DNA of 64,000 nt. Origin: Methylobacter tundripaludum SV96. GTDB lineage: Bacteria > Pseudomonadota > Gammaproteobacteria > Methylococcales > Methylomonadaceae. Below are positions 15,351 to 23,830 of the stretch, piece after piece. The stretch is taken from NCBI RefSeq assembly GCF_000190755.2, contig NZ_JH109152.1:620001-684000 (forward strand), given 5' to 3'. The notes beneath the pieces were generated by a model. That model did no database searches. It saw only the letters and a list, made by a program, of their open reading frames with translations, and was not told the DNA's origin. Numbering within the stretch: position 1 is the first letter of the stretch; every line of letters begins with the position of its first letter. The position numbers and the translations under genes were made by a program.

Positions 15351-15787
15351 GATTTCTCCTGGTCGCGGCGCTCTGGAGGCCTGGGCCGAAGAGTGCGGAG
15401 GGTGGCCGGAAATTGCAGGTAACGACTTTTGCGGCGTATCACAGCACAGAGAATCAACGAGAGTAACAAATTGAAAACGACGGCAAGCAGTATGGCGCTA
15501 CTCGCCACGACGCCATGCTCGACCAGCCACAGCACGGCTGCGGCCAGAAGTCCCAACCACGCGCCGATTAGCAAAACGGCAACCATCACTCCCGCCATGA
15601 TCATGGACACCAAACTATCGCCCGCCCGCTGCGTTTCCAGCGCGGCGAGCCGGAAGCGATCATGGCTTAGCTCACGCAGCTCCTGCCATAACGACTGGGC
15701 ATCTTCGAGCACACCCGAACCTTTTACCGAGTCGCCGCGCGTTGCAGATTGTCCGGGAGCTTCATCATTTGCGGCGTTCGGAGCCAT
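15347..15787 (-). CDS. Holin-like / YqjE-type membrane protein
   Basis: 146 residues from MAPNAAND. The soluble N-terminus is followed by a helix (SLWQELRELSHDRFRLAALE) and two membrane segments (about 75-100 and 105-130). This resembles the phage-holin superfamily III / YqjE proteins that are encoded beside YqjD/ElaB genes in enterobacteria. The neighbour on the upstream side is a DUF883 protein, matching the yqjD-yqjE order. The function is unknown; the association with inner membrane and stationary phase comes from the enteric homologues. Confidence 0.7.
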   Translation of the reverse strand: MAPNAANDEAPGQSATRGDSVKGSGVLEDAQSLWQELRELSHDRFRLAALETQRAGDSLVSMIMAGVMVAVLLIGAWLGLLAAAVLWLVEHGVVASSAILLAVVFNLLLSLILCAVIRRKSRYLQFPATLRTLRPRPPERRDQEKS

Positions 15788-15801
15788 GATGCTTGCCCGT
15801 T

Positions 15802-16032
15802 CTAACGGCCGCTTAGCAGTCGGCTCAGCAGAAAGCCTGCCGCTACTGCGATACCCAGCGACGTTATTGGATTGTCGTGAACATAACCGCGGCACTGGTT
15901 CATCATTCGTTGCTCGGCACTTTTCAGTTGATCGCCTTTTTCACCCATTGCTTCAGCGGCTTGACTGGTTGCACTGGCTATCTTATCGACAACTTCATGT
16001 GCGGAATGGGATGCTTTGTCTATAGTTTCCAT
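15802..16032 (-). CDS. DUF883 (YqjD/ElaB-like) protein, copy 3
   Basis: 76 residues: amphipathic helix (METIDKASHSAHEVVDKIAS), then CRGYVHDNPITSLGIAVAAG and a C-terminal membrane anchor GFLLSRLLSGR. YqjD and ElaB are tail-anchored inner-membrane proteins that bind ribosomes in stationary phase. It is the third of three tandem paralogues and is preceded by an AGAGGAAACCATC leader like the others. Confidence 0.85.
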   Translation of the reverse strand: METIDKASHSAHEVVDKIASATSQAAEAMGEKGDQLKSAEQRMMNQCRGYVHDNPITSLGIAVAAGFLLSRLLSGR

Positions 16033-16078
16033 GATGGTTTCCTCTCTGTTTTGAGCCGTTTGTCATTCGGGTTTATGG

Positions 16079-16324
16079 TCATTTACGGTCGGACGGACAG
16101 CCGCTTAACAGGCGGCTCAGCAGAAAGCCGCCTGCTATGGCAATGCCTAGTGATGTAACGGGGTTGTCGCGGACATAGCCGCGACAATTTTCCATCAATT
16201 GCTGTTCGACATTTTTTAGTTGCGCTTCTTTTTCGCCAATCGCTTCGGCGGCCTGATTGGCTGCATTGGCGATCTTATCGACAGCCTCATGTGCAGAATG
16301 TGAAGCGTTGTCTATTGTTTCCAC
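16079..16324 (-). CDS. DUF883 (YqjD/ElaB-like) protein, copy 2
   Basis: 81 residues with a GTG start, close to copy 3 in sequence (METIDNASHSAHEAVDKIAN) and with the same RGYVRDNPVTSLGIA motif before the tail anchor. It has a slightly longer C-terminus (SGCPSDRK). The leader GAGAGGTAACCATC is nearly the same as that of copy 3, so the two arose by a recent tandem duplication. Confidence 0.85.
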   Translation of the reverse strand: METIDNASHSAHEAVDKIANAANQAAEAIGEKEAQLKNVEQQLMENCRGYVRDNPVTSLGIAIAGGFLLSRLLSGCPSDRK

Positions 16325-16394
16325 GATGGTTACCTCTCTAGTTTGAGCCGCATGCCAGTTACGGAGTCAAGATTTATAACGTTTAACGGTTGGC

Positions 16395-16625
16395 CTAGCA
16401 TCGGCTCGATAGACGGCCCAGAACAAAGCTGACCGCCGCCGTGATAAGTACAGACGTTATGGGATTATCGCGGACATAACCGCGACAATTCTTCATTAAG
16501 TGCTGTTCGGCATTTATCAGTTGTTCGCCTTTTTCGCCCAGTGTTTCAACGGCCTGATGGGTCGTACTGGCGATCTTATCGTAAGCCTCATTGGCCAGAT
16601 CAGCTGCTTTGTCTATAGTTTCCAT
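16395..16625 (-). CDS. DUF883 (YqjD/ElaB-like) protein, copy 1
   Basis: 76 residues, more diverged from copies 2 and 3 (METIDKAADLANEAYDKIAS; anchor ITAAVSFVLGRLSSRC) but with the same RGYVRDNPITS motif. It is the first DUF883 gene after the BON lipoprotein gene, 14 bases downstream of it, so it belongs to the same operon. Role as for the other copies. Confidence 0.85.
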   Translation of the reverse strand: METIDKAADLANEAYDKIASTTHQAVETLGEKGEQLINAEQHLMKNCRGYVRDNPITSVLITAAVSFVLGRLSSRC

Positions 16626-16639
16626 GATAGTTTCCTGGT

Positions 16640-16954
16640 TTATTTGAGACGCATGTCATTCTTGACCGAATTCACACCTTTAACGTTACGGGCAATTTCG
16701 ATCGCTTTGTTAATATCGGCACGCGAAGTCACGAAGCCGCTCAATTGAACTACGCCCTTGAAGGTTTCAACATTGATCTCGGCGGAGCTTAAGCCAGGCT
16801 CATTCAATATGGCTGTTTTAACCTTGGTGGTGATAACACTGTCATCAACATACTCGCCAGTTCCCTCGTGCTTTTCCGTCGATGCGCAACCCGCGGCAGA
16901 CAGTAATGTCAAGGTCAAAAAAAATGCGGAAAAAACTCTAATTAGGTATTTCAT
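16640..16954 (-). CDS. BON-domain lipoprotein (OsmY-like)
   Basis: 104 residues. Signal peptide with lipobox LLSAAGC near residue 23, then one BON domain (YVDDSVITTKVKTAILNEPG, VQLSGFVTSRADINKAIEIA). BON domains bind phospholipid or support outer-membrane integrity; OsmY and DolP are known relatives. It is first gene of a six-gene minus-strand operon ending at 14928. The upstream region has an operator-like palindrome 227 bases before the start and a MITE just beyond that. Confidence 0.85.
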   Translation of the reverse strand: MKYLIRVFSAFFLTLTLLSAAGCASTEKHEGTGEYVDDSVITTKVKTAILNEPGLSSAEINVETFKGVVQLSGFVTSRADINKAIEIARNVKGVNSVKNDMRLK

Positions 16955-17180
16955 GATTAAATCTCCAGTTGGTGTCTATTTCAGTAGGCTGAAGAAGCGC
17001 TTTGATAGCTTCGACAGGTTTAGGACAGGCGGTCTACCGAGATAGCTTTAAAATACAAAAAACAAGCCGACTATGATTCGACTTACGATCAGGTGCTGTT
17101 TTAGCAACCGATTACAGGTCTCGCGTCGAATACTCGACAGAAACCTTAAAGACACTTTAGCTGCAAAGTTTGCTGTAGTC

Positions 17181-17196
17181 GGTACGGTAGAGCACA
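17181..17196 (-). promoter_or_regulatory. Operator-like palindrome, copy 2 (BON/DUF883 operon)
   Basis: GGTACG-GTAG-AGCACA. The core with TAGTC before it and TA after it is identical to the copy upstream of glgP (23 bases, TAGTCGGTACGGTAGAGCACATA type), and similarity extends further upstream (TTTAGC.GCAAA). Confidence 0.5.
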
Positions 17197-17238
17197 TACC
17201 GGCAAGTGTGGGCACTTTAAGGAACGCGTACTAAATAA

Positions 17239-17603
17239 CTGATGTTACGCACGGATGGTATTTCTCCCGTTTGCCGCGCCGAGCACCGGAGCTTTATCGA
17301 GAACAGCCCGTTAGGGGCGCGGCAGGGATGCCGCGCGTCAGCAGAGGGGCAGGAGCCCCTTCTGCTGACCCTCGATAAAAGCGAGGAGCACAGGAAATAA
17401 GCGGCAACCGGGTCGCCTTTTCTTTGGTTACTTTCTTTTCGACTGCATGGATGCAGGAGGTAGAGCAACGCAGGAGCAGTTGCCGAGGCGAAGCAAAAGA
17501 AAGTAACTCGCCTTCGGGTGCGACAACCCGATTCAATCAAGTGTCGCGCTAGCGACTCCTTAATGTTAAAGCGGTCGAAATTCGAATAACTGCGAAACAT
17601 CAG
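17239..17603. mobile_element. 365-bp MITE with ends of the 23.8-kb insertion sequence
   Basis: Ends CTGATGTTACGCA (left) and TGCGAAACATCAG (right) match the 14-bp inverted repeats of the IS at 23831-24935 with one mismatch, and the element is flanked by a 7-bp direct repeat TAAATAA (17232-17238 and 17604-17610). It has no transposase gene. Inside are long palindromes (GCTTTATCGAG...CTCGATAAAAGC; TTACTTTCTTTT...AAAAGAAAGTAA) and one copy of the CTGCATGGATGCAGGAG repeat. The remaining gap 17604-17764 shows nothing further. Confidence 0.75.
17441..17487 (+). repeat. Dispersed CTGCATGGATGCAGGAG repeat, copy 2
   Basis: Sits exactly in the loop of the TTACTTTCTTTT / AAAAGAAAGTAA palindrome inside the MITE, as if inserted there. 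Confidence 0.75.
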
Positions 17604-17764
17604 TAAATAACTTCAACAGCTTGCTCCCTCTCCCTTCGGAAGAGGGTTGGGGGAGGCGATAAGATGCCCAAGTTATTTTGCGCATATTCCTAAACTGTAA
17701 TTTTCATGAAAACCTCTCCACTTTAGTTCGTCAGTGTCGACACCTCTCATGGCTGCTGTGTTGG

Positions 17765-19288
17765 TCACCATGTCAGCCAGCGCCGCAGCAGCCATTGGAT
17801 TCTCGGCGTCAGGCGCGTGCGGTTGTAGGCGTCCGCCGCTTTCTTGATCGCTTCAGCCTGGGTCGGATAGGCGTGGATGACGTGGGCGAGGGTGCGCAAC
17901 CCGATCCCCGCGACCATCGCCAGCGTGATCTCGTTGATCATATCGCCCGCATGGCGGGCGACGATTGTCGCGCCGAGTATCCGGTCCGTTCGCTCCTTGA
18001 CGTGGATTTTCACGAAGCCTACCTCCTCGTCGTCGGCGATAGCGCGGTCCACGTCGTGCATCGGGATGGTGAAAGTCTTCACCGGGATGTCCCGCTCGCG
18101 CGCCTGCCGCACATAAAGCCCGACATGAGCGATTGCCGGATCGGTGTAGGTGCACCACGGAATCGTCAGTGCGCTCAGACGCTGACGGCCGAGGAACAGC
18201 GCATTCTGGACCACGATGCGCGCCGACGCGTCGGCGGTATGGGTGAACTTGTGTTCCAGGCAGGCATCGCCGGCGGCATAGATGCGCCGGTTGCTGCTGC
18301 ACAGGAAATCATCGACCCGGATGCCTGTGATAGTGTCGAAATCAACGCCTGCGGCCTCAAGATTCAGGCTGTCGACATTCGGTACCCGGCCTGTGCCGAC
18401 CAGAATGGCATCGACCGCTACCGTGATGCTGTAGTCGTCGCTGACCAGATCAACGAGTTTTTGCCCGCCTTCCACGCGTATGTTGACGGCTTTGGTGTTC
18501 AGGCGCACCTCGATGCCGTCGCGGGCAAATGCATCCGAGAGGAGCTGTGCGGCGTCGCGCTCTTCCTTGGGCAGGAACAACGGCTTTTCCTGCGCAATAA
18601 TAGTCTGTGCTCCGAAGCGGCAGAACGCCTGGGCCAGTTCGCAGCCGAGCGGGCCGCCGCCGATGACCAGCAGGCGGCGCGGCAGCTCGGTCAGGTCGAA
18701 GATGTTCTCGTTAGTCAGATAGTCGATCTCGACGAGGCCGGGAATACAGGTTGTGTTCGGCCGCGCGCCCGTAGCGATAAGTGCCTTTTTGAAGCGCAGT
18801 TTCGTGCCATCCACGGCCAGCGTATCGGTTCCGGTGAAATACGCCTGGCCGAAGAAGACATCCACGCCGGCCGCAATCAGTCGGTGCACCGAATCGGAGC
18901 GGCTGATACGGGCGCGAATACCGCGCATGCGCTCCATCACGGCAGCAAAGTCAATGCGGATATCGCCCGGGATTTGCGCACCATACTGCTCGGCATTACG
19001 CATCTCGGCATACAGCCGCGCCGTGCGGATGATCGCTTTCGATGGCACGCAGCCAACATTCAGGCAGTCGCCTCCGAGCAGGTTGCGCTCGATCAGTGCG
19101 ACCTTAGCGCCCAGTGCCGCTGCGGCGTGCGCCGCGACCAGCCCCGCCGTGCCTGCACCGACGACCACCAGGTTGTACCGGCCTGCCGGTTGCGGATTGC
19201 GCCATCCGGTTGGATGCACGTTTTCCAGTCGCTCGCGATCATGCGCGTCCGGTGGGGCTGTCGAGTAAAAGGCGTTGCGCTGCTGCAT
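17765..19288 (-). CDS. Mercuric-reductase-like flavin disulfide reductase
   Basis: 507 residues from MQQRNAFYS (AAGGAT before it). FAD motif VVVGAGTAGL near residue 40; redox-active pair in GGDCLNVGCVPSKA; NAD(P) motif VIGGGPLGCELA; C-terminal interface with His and Glu in HAYPTQAEAI. This is the class I pyridine-nucleotide disulfide reductase fold. It lacks the N-terminal metal-binding domain and the C-terminal vicinal cysteines of true MerA, and there are no other mer genes, so mercury reduction is doubtful. It is last gene of a four-gene minus-strand run with a flavoprotein, a DUF488 gene and a glycoamylase-like gene. High GC. Confidence 0.8.
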   Translation of the reverse strand: MQQRNAFYSTAPPDAHDRERLENVHPTGWRNPQPAGRYNLVVVGAGTAGLVAAHAAAALGAKVALIERNLLGGDCLNVGCVPSKAIIRTARLYAEMRNAEQYGAQIPGDIRIDFAAVMERMRGIRARISRSDSVHRLIAAGVDVFFGQAYFTGTDTLAVDGTKLRFKKALIATGARPNTTCIPGLVEIDYLTNENIFDLTELPRRLLVIGGGPLGCELAQAFCRFGAQTIIAQEKPLFLPKEERDAAQLLSDAFARDGIEVRLNTKAVNIRVEGGQKLVDLVSDDYSITVAVDAILVGTGRVPNVDSLNLEAAGVDFDTITGIRVDDFLCSSNRRIYAAGDACLEHKFTHTADASARIVVQNALFLGRQRLSALTIPWCTYTDPAIAHVGLYVRQARERDIPVKTFTIPMHDVDRAIADDEEVGFVKIHVKERTDRILGATIVARHAGDMINEITLAMVAGIGLRTLAHVIHAYPTQAEAIKKAADAYNRTRLTPRIQWLLRRWLTW

Positions 19289-19316
19289 GGTTGTGATCCT
19301 TGAAAAAAGGAAGCGG

Positions 19317-20606
19317 CTAAAGCCAGCCGCCGCGGAATCCGGCACGCCGTAAACCGGCGTGGACATAGGGACAGTCCCGCATCAGCCGCCAGATCAGTTG
19401 GCTGCGATAGTTTTCGACCATCATCACCACGATGCCCTGGTCTAGCCCGAAGTGGCCGTCCGAAACCCAGGCGCTACTGTCGGCATTGGCGAGAGTCGGA
19501 TTGAAACTGCTGCTGTACTGCTGAGCGGTCAGCATTTCTGGATAGCGTTGCAGCATGTTGCGTATGGCGCATAAGGAGATCTCGGACGCGAACGGCAGCG
19601 ATGCCAGCGCCGCCCATCCGCTGAGCGTTCCGTCATCGGGCCCGTACGGCACGCCACGCGCGGCATAGCCGAACAAGCGCCGCCGTTCGTTGGCCAGTTC
19701 GGGCAGCAGGTTGCTCGGGCCATCGCAGGCCGTCAGGCCCCAGCAGTTTTCGTCATAACCGGCGAACCTGTTCGGGTTGCGTCGCGCGTACTCGCGCTGA
19801 ACCTCGATTGCCCGTCGGCTGTTCTCGAAATAGTCGCAGCGCTTCTCGCGCATGAAGCGATCCCGAATGCCGCGAAAATCGATCCAGGCGTGAGAGAACT
19901 GGTGCATGAACAGCGGCCCCGCATACAGGTAATCGTAGCCGTACAGATGTTCCCATTGATAGGTTGCCGTCCAAGCCTCGTAACTGTTGTCCTTGAGCGG
20001 ATGCGTCGGCGAGCCCATCGCGAGGACGTAGAGGACAATAGACTCGTTGTAACCCTCCCACCCGTAGTGCAGGAATCCGCATTCCGGCTTCCAGCCTTGT
20101 CTGATCGTTGCCGCTCCGCCCTGCGACCATCGCCAGTCGACGCGAAGGTATAGCATCTCGACGAGTTCGCGCAGCTCGTTTTCCTCTGGCGTATTCGCGG
20201 TGAAGTACATGCTTGCGGTCAGTGCGCCGGCAATCAGTAGCGCGGTGTCGATCGTCGACAGTTCCGAGCGCCAAACGCGGGCGCCGGTGCGCATGTCGAG
20301 AAAGTGATAGTAGAAACCCTTGAAGCCGGTCGCTTCCGGGCTGCCGCTTTGATCGCTGTCACGAAAGAAACGCAACACGGAAAGACTGCGTTCGACGGCG
20401 TCGGCCCGCGCCATCCAGCCGCGTTCCACCGCCACCGGATAGGCCGACAGGGCGAACCCGACGACGGCAATGCTGGCCGGAGAATTCTCGCGCGAGTTGT
20501 CGGCGATCAATCCATTGGCCGGATTTACGGTTTGCAGGAAGTAACCGAACGCGGCACGCTGGAGCTGGTCGAGCCTCTGCTCGTTGATCAAAGACTCGCT
20601 GCTCAT
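19317..20606 (-). CDS. Glycoamylase-like (GH144-type) protein
   Basis: 429 residues without a signal peptide. The sequence FYYHFLDMRTGARVW, ELSTIDTALLIAG, EYARRN...WGLTACDGPS and the closing SSAWVSDGHFGLDQGIVVMM region are characteristic of the glycoamylase-like domain (PF10091), which includes endo-beta-1,2-glucanases and domains of cyclic glucan synthases. It likely folds as an alpha/alpha barrel. The product lies 28 bases before the disulfide reductase gene. The substrate cannot be read from sequence; a role in glucan turnover is suggested by the nearby phosphorylase. Confidence 0.8.
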   Translation of the reverse strand: MSSESLINEQRLDQLQRAAFGYFLQTVNPANGLIADNSRENSPASIAVVGFALSAYPVAVERGWMARADAVERSLSVLRFFRDSDQSGSPEATGFKGFYYHFLDMRTGARVWRSELSTIDTALLIAGALTASMYFTANTPEENELRELVEMLYLRVDWRWSQGGAATIRQGWKPECGFLHYGWEGYNESIVLYVLAMGSPTHPLKDNSYEAWTATYQWEHLYGYDYLYAGPLFMHQFSHAWIDFRGIRDRFMREKRCDYFENSRRAIEVQREYARRNPNRFAGYDENCWGLTACDGPSNLLPELANERRRLFGYAARGVPYGPDDGTLSGWAALASLPFASEISLCAIRNMLQRYPEMLTAQQYSSSFNPTLANADSSAWVSDGHFGLDQGIVVMMVENYRSQLIWRLMRDCPYVHAGLRRAGFRGGWL

Positions 20607-20671
20607 GCGGCGAAGCCTCGGAAAGACAGTTCGTATGCGAGATCCGGCGTGAGTGAATCTGTTTTCACGGT

Positions 20672-21289
20672 TTAATCTTCTTTAGGCATGATTTTCGTGA
20701 CGGACTTCGGCCGGGCGTGTTTGGTCGCAGGCTGCATTTGCGTGTTCCCAAAATCCTCGGATGGATATGTGATCGAGGAGTCCCGGACGTTGGCAAACGC
20801 AGTGAGAGTATGAACCTGACGGTGAGTTGCGCTCATGATGTCCTCGGTGCGAATTCCACGAACCAACAAGGCATCTGCGATGAGTGAGCGATGACAGCGC
20901 CACGGCACCGCTTCAGCGCACATCAATACGATTTGATCTTGGTTTGCCCGGCTGATCAATTCTTCTAGGTTCTGCGCAAACTCGGGAGTTTGCATGTAAT
21001 CAGCAAATCCTCGAAAAGAGGCGTTGTGCCAGCCCACGTTTAGTGAATCGCTCTTTGCATGACGCAGGCCGCCGAGTCCAGGCATGTGAACATATTCTAA
21101 GCCGGCTTTCTTTAACGAACGTTGCAAGGTTGCTTTGTTGAACTGCGGATTGTGCCGGGAACACGGCAGGGTGCGAACATCGACTACGCACGTTGCCCCG
21201 TGTGCCTGAAGCAGGCGTATGAATTCCTCGAGCGTGTGCGTGGAATGACCTATCGTCATTACCAACGGTGAAGGGTTTTCCTTTGGCAT
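20672..21289 (-). CDS. DUF488 family protein
   Basis: 205 residues. Family pattern: MTIGHSTHTLEEFIRLLQAH, VDVRTLPCSRHNPQFN, LGGLR, and LMCAEAVPWRCHRSLIADAL near the end, which contains the conserved Cys and the CHR motif. DUF488 proteins are of unknown function. A GGAGG Shine-Dalgarno precedes the ATG. The C-terminal 50 residues beyond the family core are basic and low in structure. In the same transcription unit as the FAD reductase upstream (158-base gap). Confidence 0.88.
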   Translation of the reverse strand: MPKENPSPLVMTIGHSTHTLEEFIRLLQAHGATCVVDVRTLPCSRHNPQFNKATLQRSLKKAGLEYVHMPGLGGLRHAKSDSLNVGWHNASFRGFADYMQTPEFAQNLEELISRANQDQIVLMCAEAVPWRCHRSLIADALLVRGIRTEDIMSATHRQVHTLTAFANVRDSSITYPSEDFGNTQMQPATKHARPKSVTKIMPKED

Positions 21290-21447
21290 GTTTTATTCCT
21301 CCGTTAAGCCGTTCGGAACAGGTAGCACCCGGCGATAGGTTTGCCCATCCAAGAGATCCGCGATGTTGTCTGGACGGAGGCGCAACATCCATACCGTGAG
21401 GTCCAGGAGGAAAGGTCATATGCGTTCCAGCACAAACGTATCCCGTC

Positions 21448-22653
21448 TCATGCATCCGGTTTCGGGATTGGGGTCTTAGCCGGCAACCGCCCTTTCAGGT
21501 CCTGGGCAGTGAACGGACCCGGCTCGGCAATCAATTGGCGAGCGGCTTCCACTTGTTCCCACACATTCCACAGCAGTACGCCCCGCACGCGATCGTTCTG
21601 TAAGTAGTAGATGACGCCTTCCTCGTTGGGGCGCTTCCAGTCGGCAAAAGTCTCCAAGCGCGAGTCCAGTTCACCCACGGCTTCGTATCCCAAATCGAAC
21701 ATATCGGAGTAAAAGAAGGGCAGGTGATGATAAGGCTCGGACTTGCCGGCCATGTTCCGCCCCGCCAATCGTCCCATGCAATTGGCATTGTCCTCGTGTT
21801 CGACCCGGATGCGCTTTCCCAACGCAGGGTTGTAGAATGCGGCAACGTCTCCTGCCGCATAGATGTCGGGAAGGCTGGAATGCAGGAGCTCGTCCACGAC
21901 GATTCCGTTTTCCACCTCAAGCCCGATTGTTTGGGCAAGTTCAACGTTCGGCGTGATGCCGACTCCCGCCACCACGCCGTCCACCACGATTTCCCGGTTA
22001 GTGCGCGTTTTCAAAACATGTTGGTTGCCGCGAGTTTCCAAACCGACAATCTCTTCGCCTGCCAATATCTCAACGCCTTTTTGCCGGTAGAAGCTGGATA
22101 CAAACTGAGCGAGAGGACTCGGGAAGACGCGATCGCCAATAGCTTTGCCGGGGAAAATCATCACCACTTCTTTCCCGTTCATAGCCAGCGCCGCCGCGAT
22201 CTCGGAACCGATAAACCCGCCGCCGATGACGGCAAACCGCCGCCCTGTTTCGGTGAGCGCGCGAAGACGCCGGTAGTCCGGCAAGGTGCGGAAGTAGATG
22301 ATATGGTCGTCGCCGAACGGCAGGCGTCGCGGCTTGCCGCCCGTAGCCAACAAGAGTTTTTGATAGGTGAAAACGTCTCCCTTGTCGTCCACAACACGTT
22401 TCTGCTGGGGAAAAATTTCTTTGGCAACACGGCCAAGGTGAATCTTAACGCCTTTGTTCTCCGTCTTGCGCCAGATGACGTCCATGGGCTTGCCCTTCCA
22501 AAGCGCCTTTGACAGAGGAGGGCGGTCATACGGAGCGTCGAGCTCCGCGCTGATCAGCCCGATGCCGCCGGTTGAATCGACTTCGCGGATGCCATCCACC
22601 GCGGCGGCTGCGGTCATTCCGCCGCCGATGATCAAATACGGGTAGTTCGTCAT
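21448..22653 (-). CDS. NAD(P)/FAD-dependent oxidoreductase (ferredoxin-reductase / AIF type)
   Basis: 401 residues with two dinucleotide-binding motifs, LIIGGGMTAAAAVDG (FAD) near residue 7 and AVIGGGFIGSEIAAAL (NAD) near 143, plus the second FAD motif DIYAAGDVAAF. The layout matches reductases of rubredoxin, ferredoxin or apoptosis-inducing-factor type, which pass electrons from NAD(P)H to a small carrier. AGGAG precedes the ATG. First gene of a four-gene run; an operator-like palindrome lies 109 bases upstream. The electron acceptor is unknown; no ferredoxin gene is adjacent. Confidence 0.85.
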   Translation of the reverse strand: MTNYPYLIIGGGMTAAAAVDGIREVDSTGGIGLISAELDAPYDRPPLSKALWKGKPMDVIWRKTENKGVKIHLGRVAKEIFPQQKRVVDDKGDVFTYQKLLLATGGKPRRLPFGDDHIIYFRTLPDYRRLRALTETGRRFAVIGGGFIGSEIAAALAMNGKEVVMIFPGKAIGDRVFPSPLAQFVSSFYRQKGVEILAGEEIVGLETRGNQHVLKTRTNREIVVDGVVAGVGITPNVELAQTIGLEVENGIVVDELLHSSLPDIYAAGDVAAFYNPALGKRIRVEHEDNANCMGRLAGRNMAGKSEPYHHLPFFYSDMFDLGYEAVGELDSRLETFADWKRPNEEGVIYYLQNDRVRGVLLWNVWEQVEAARQLIAEPGPFTAQDLKGRLPAKTPIPKPDA

Positions 22654-22761
22654 GGTTGGTGTCTCCTGTCTTGTACTTACTCTTTCCAGAGTTGCTGGTC
22701 GGACTCGCGTAGCGCTCTTACAGATTGAGAAGAAATTGTCCTTTACACACAGAATGTTGTC

Positions 22762-22777
22762 TGTACGCTGACGTACG
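22762..22777 (-). promoter_or_regulatory. Operator-like palindrome, copy 3 (FAD reductase operon)
   Basis: TGTACG-CTGA-CGTACG, one mismatch in the right half. It lies in the 180-base gap upstream of the FAD reductase gene. Confidence 0.45.
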
Positions 22778-22838
22778 CAACTCCGTTTTCCGACCCACTA
22801 CGTTTCAAAGATCCTAATGAGCATAGAGTTACGGGGGC

Positions 22839-23110
22839 CTAAAATTCCTTATCCTCGAGCATGACATTCGTTGAAACTGTTTTCAAATGCGGAACCACGA
22901 TGACCCGAGGTGCCAAACGAGACGCTTTGTCTGGATGCCGCTTCGAGGCGACGCGTGCGGTTATCTCCGGCGGCAGCACGCTGTCGCGGTATTCCTGGCT
23001 CTCGAACAGTTCCCTCGACGGCATGCTGATCACGCGCGTATTGATTCCCTCTGTCTTCAATTGCTCATAAGCAGCAATGCACAGCGACTTCGCTGCCGGT
23101 TATATGCAGT
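22839..23110 (-). pseudogene. Transketolase C-terminal fragment
   Basis: The stretch KTEGINTRVISMPSRELFES followed by YRDSVLPPEITARVA matches the C-terminal domain of transketolase, and upstream ATGSEVAV in another frame fits the preceding strand. Both ends run into unrelated sequence and the rest of the gene (thiamine-diphosphate domains) is absent. It is a remnant left between the FAD reductase and DUF302 loci. Confidence 0.65.
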
Positions 23111-23181
23111 CGGCTTTGGGGATGTCCAGCAAGGTGGAAAAATCGACATTGATCAAGTCGCCGATCTGCTCAATCGTTATA

Positions 23182-23828
23182 TCAGCTTGATGCCGCCTCC
23201 TTCATGATTTTAACAATGGTGTTTTCCACATCTCGCGCCACCACTTCCAGCTGCGGCACGTTGAACATTGCCAGAAGAGTGGTTGGTTTCAATGTCGCCA
23301 GAACGGTTTTACCTTCCTCCTCGTAAATGCTGATACGGCAGGGTAGGGCCGTGGAGATGCTCATGTCTTGCTCAAGAACTTTCTTGGCCTGTTGCGGCTG
23401 ACACACTTCAAACGCTGCGAGACAGGAGTCGAGTAGTCCCCAGAAGCGATAGCGCATGTGTTTTCACGAAGTGCTTTTTGCGTAGTGAAAATGCAGGCTT
23501 TCCGACATCGCGTCGAGTCATTGCGAGAATGATGTTGGATACCCCTTGCTGGGTATCCAACGAATGAAGCAGGATGGCTGGGGCAGCCGAAGGCATTAGC
23601 GGTCGCGTAGCTTTTGCCGCTTGTTGGGCAAGGATGCCCATAAAAGCTTTCGCAAAAATAGCGACTCCCCGGAATAAGGCATTCGGGGATGAATTCCACG
23701 CCTTTTTTGGTCATGGTTTCTTTGAGGTTATGTACCTGCATAACGCCAAAGTGATTGGCCTGGACGGCGACTTGCAAGGCAGCGGCAGCCGCACTCACGG
23801 TTTTGTCGGTAGATAATTTAAATAACAT
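23182..23828 (-). pseudogene. DUF302 protein gene split by an insert
   Basis: N-terminal part (LFKLSTDKTVSAAAAALQVA, VQANHFGVMQVHNLKETMTK) from 23828 and C-terminal part (FEVCQPQQAKKVLEQDMSIS, LATLKPTTLLAMFNVPQLEV) ending at 23182 together form one DUF302 protein. Between ECLI and FEVCQP lie about 270 foreign bases (roughly 23415-23685), including a perfect hairpin GTTGGATACCC/GGGTATCCAAC. The start codon lies inside the target duplication of the adjacent insertion sequence. DUF302 proteins are of unknown function. Confidence 0.75.
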
Positions 23829-23830
23829 AA

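Noticed and set aside
17765-19288. True mercuric reductase
   Set aside because: It lacks the N-terminal metal-binding domain and C-terminal Cys pair, and no mer operon genes are adjacent.
17678-19303. 541-codon open frame on the plus strand opposite the flavin disulfide reductase
   Set aside because: It is antisense to a well-recognised enzyme and caused by high GC at third codon positions; the protein shows no domain.
21724-22512. 262-codon plus-strand frame opposite the FAD reductase
   Set aside because: Shadow of the minus-strand gene that has both dinucleotide-binding motifs.
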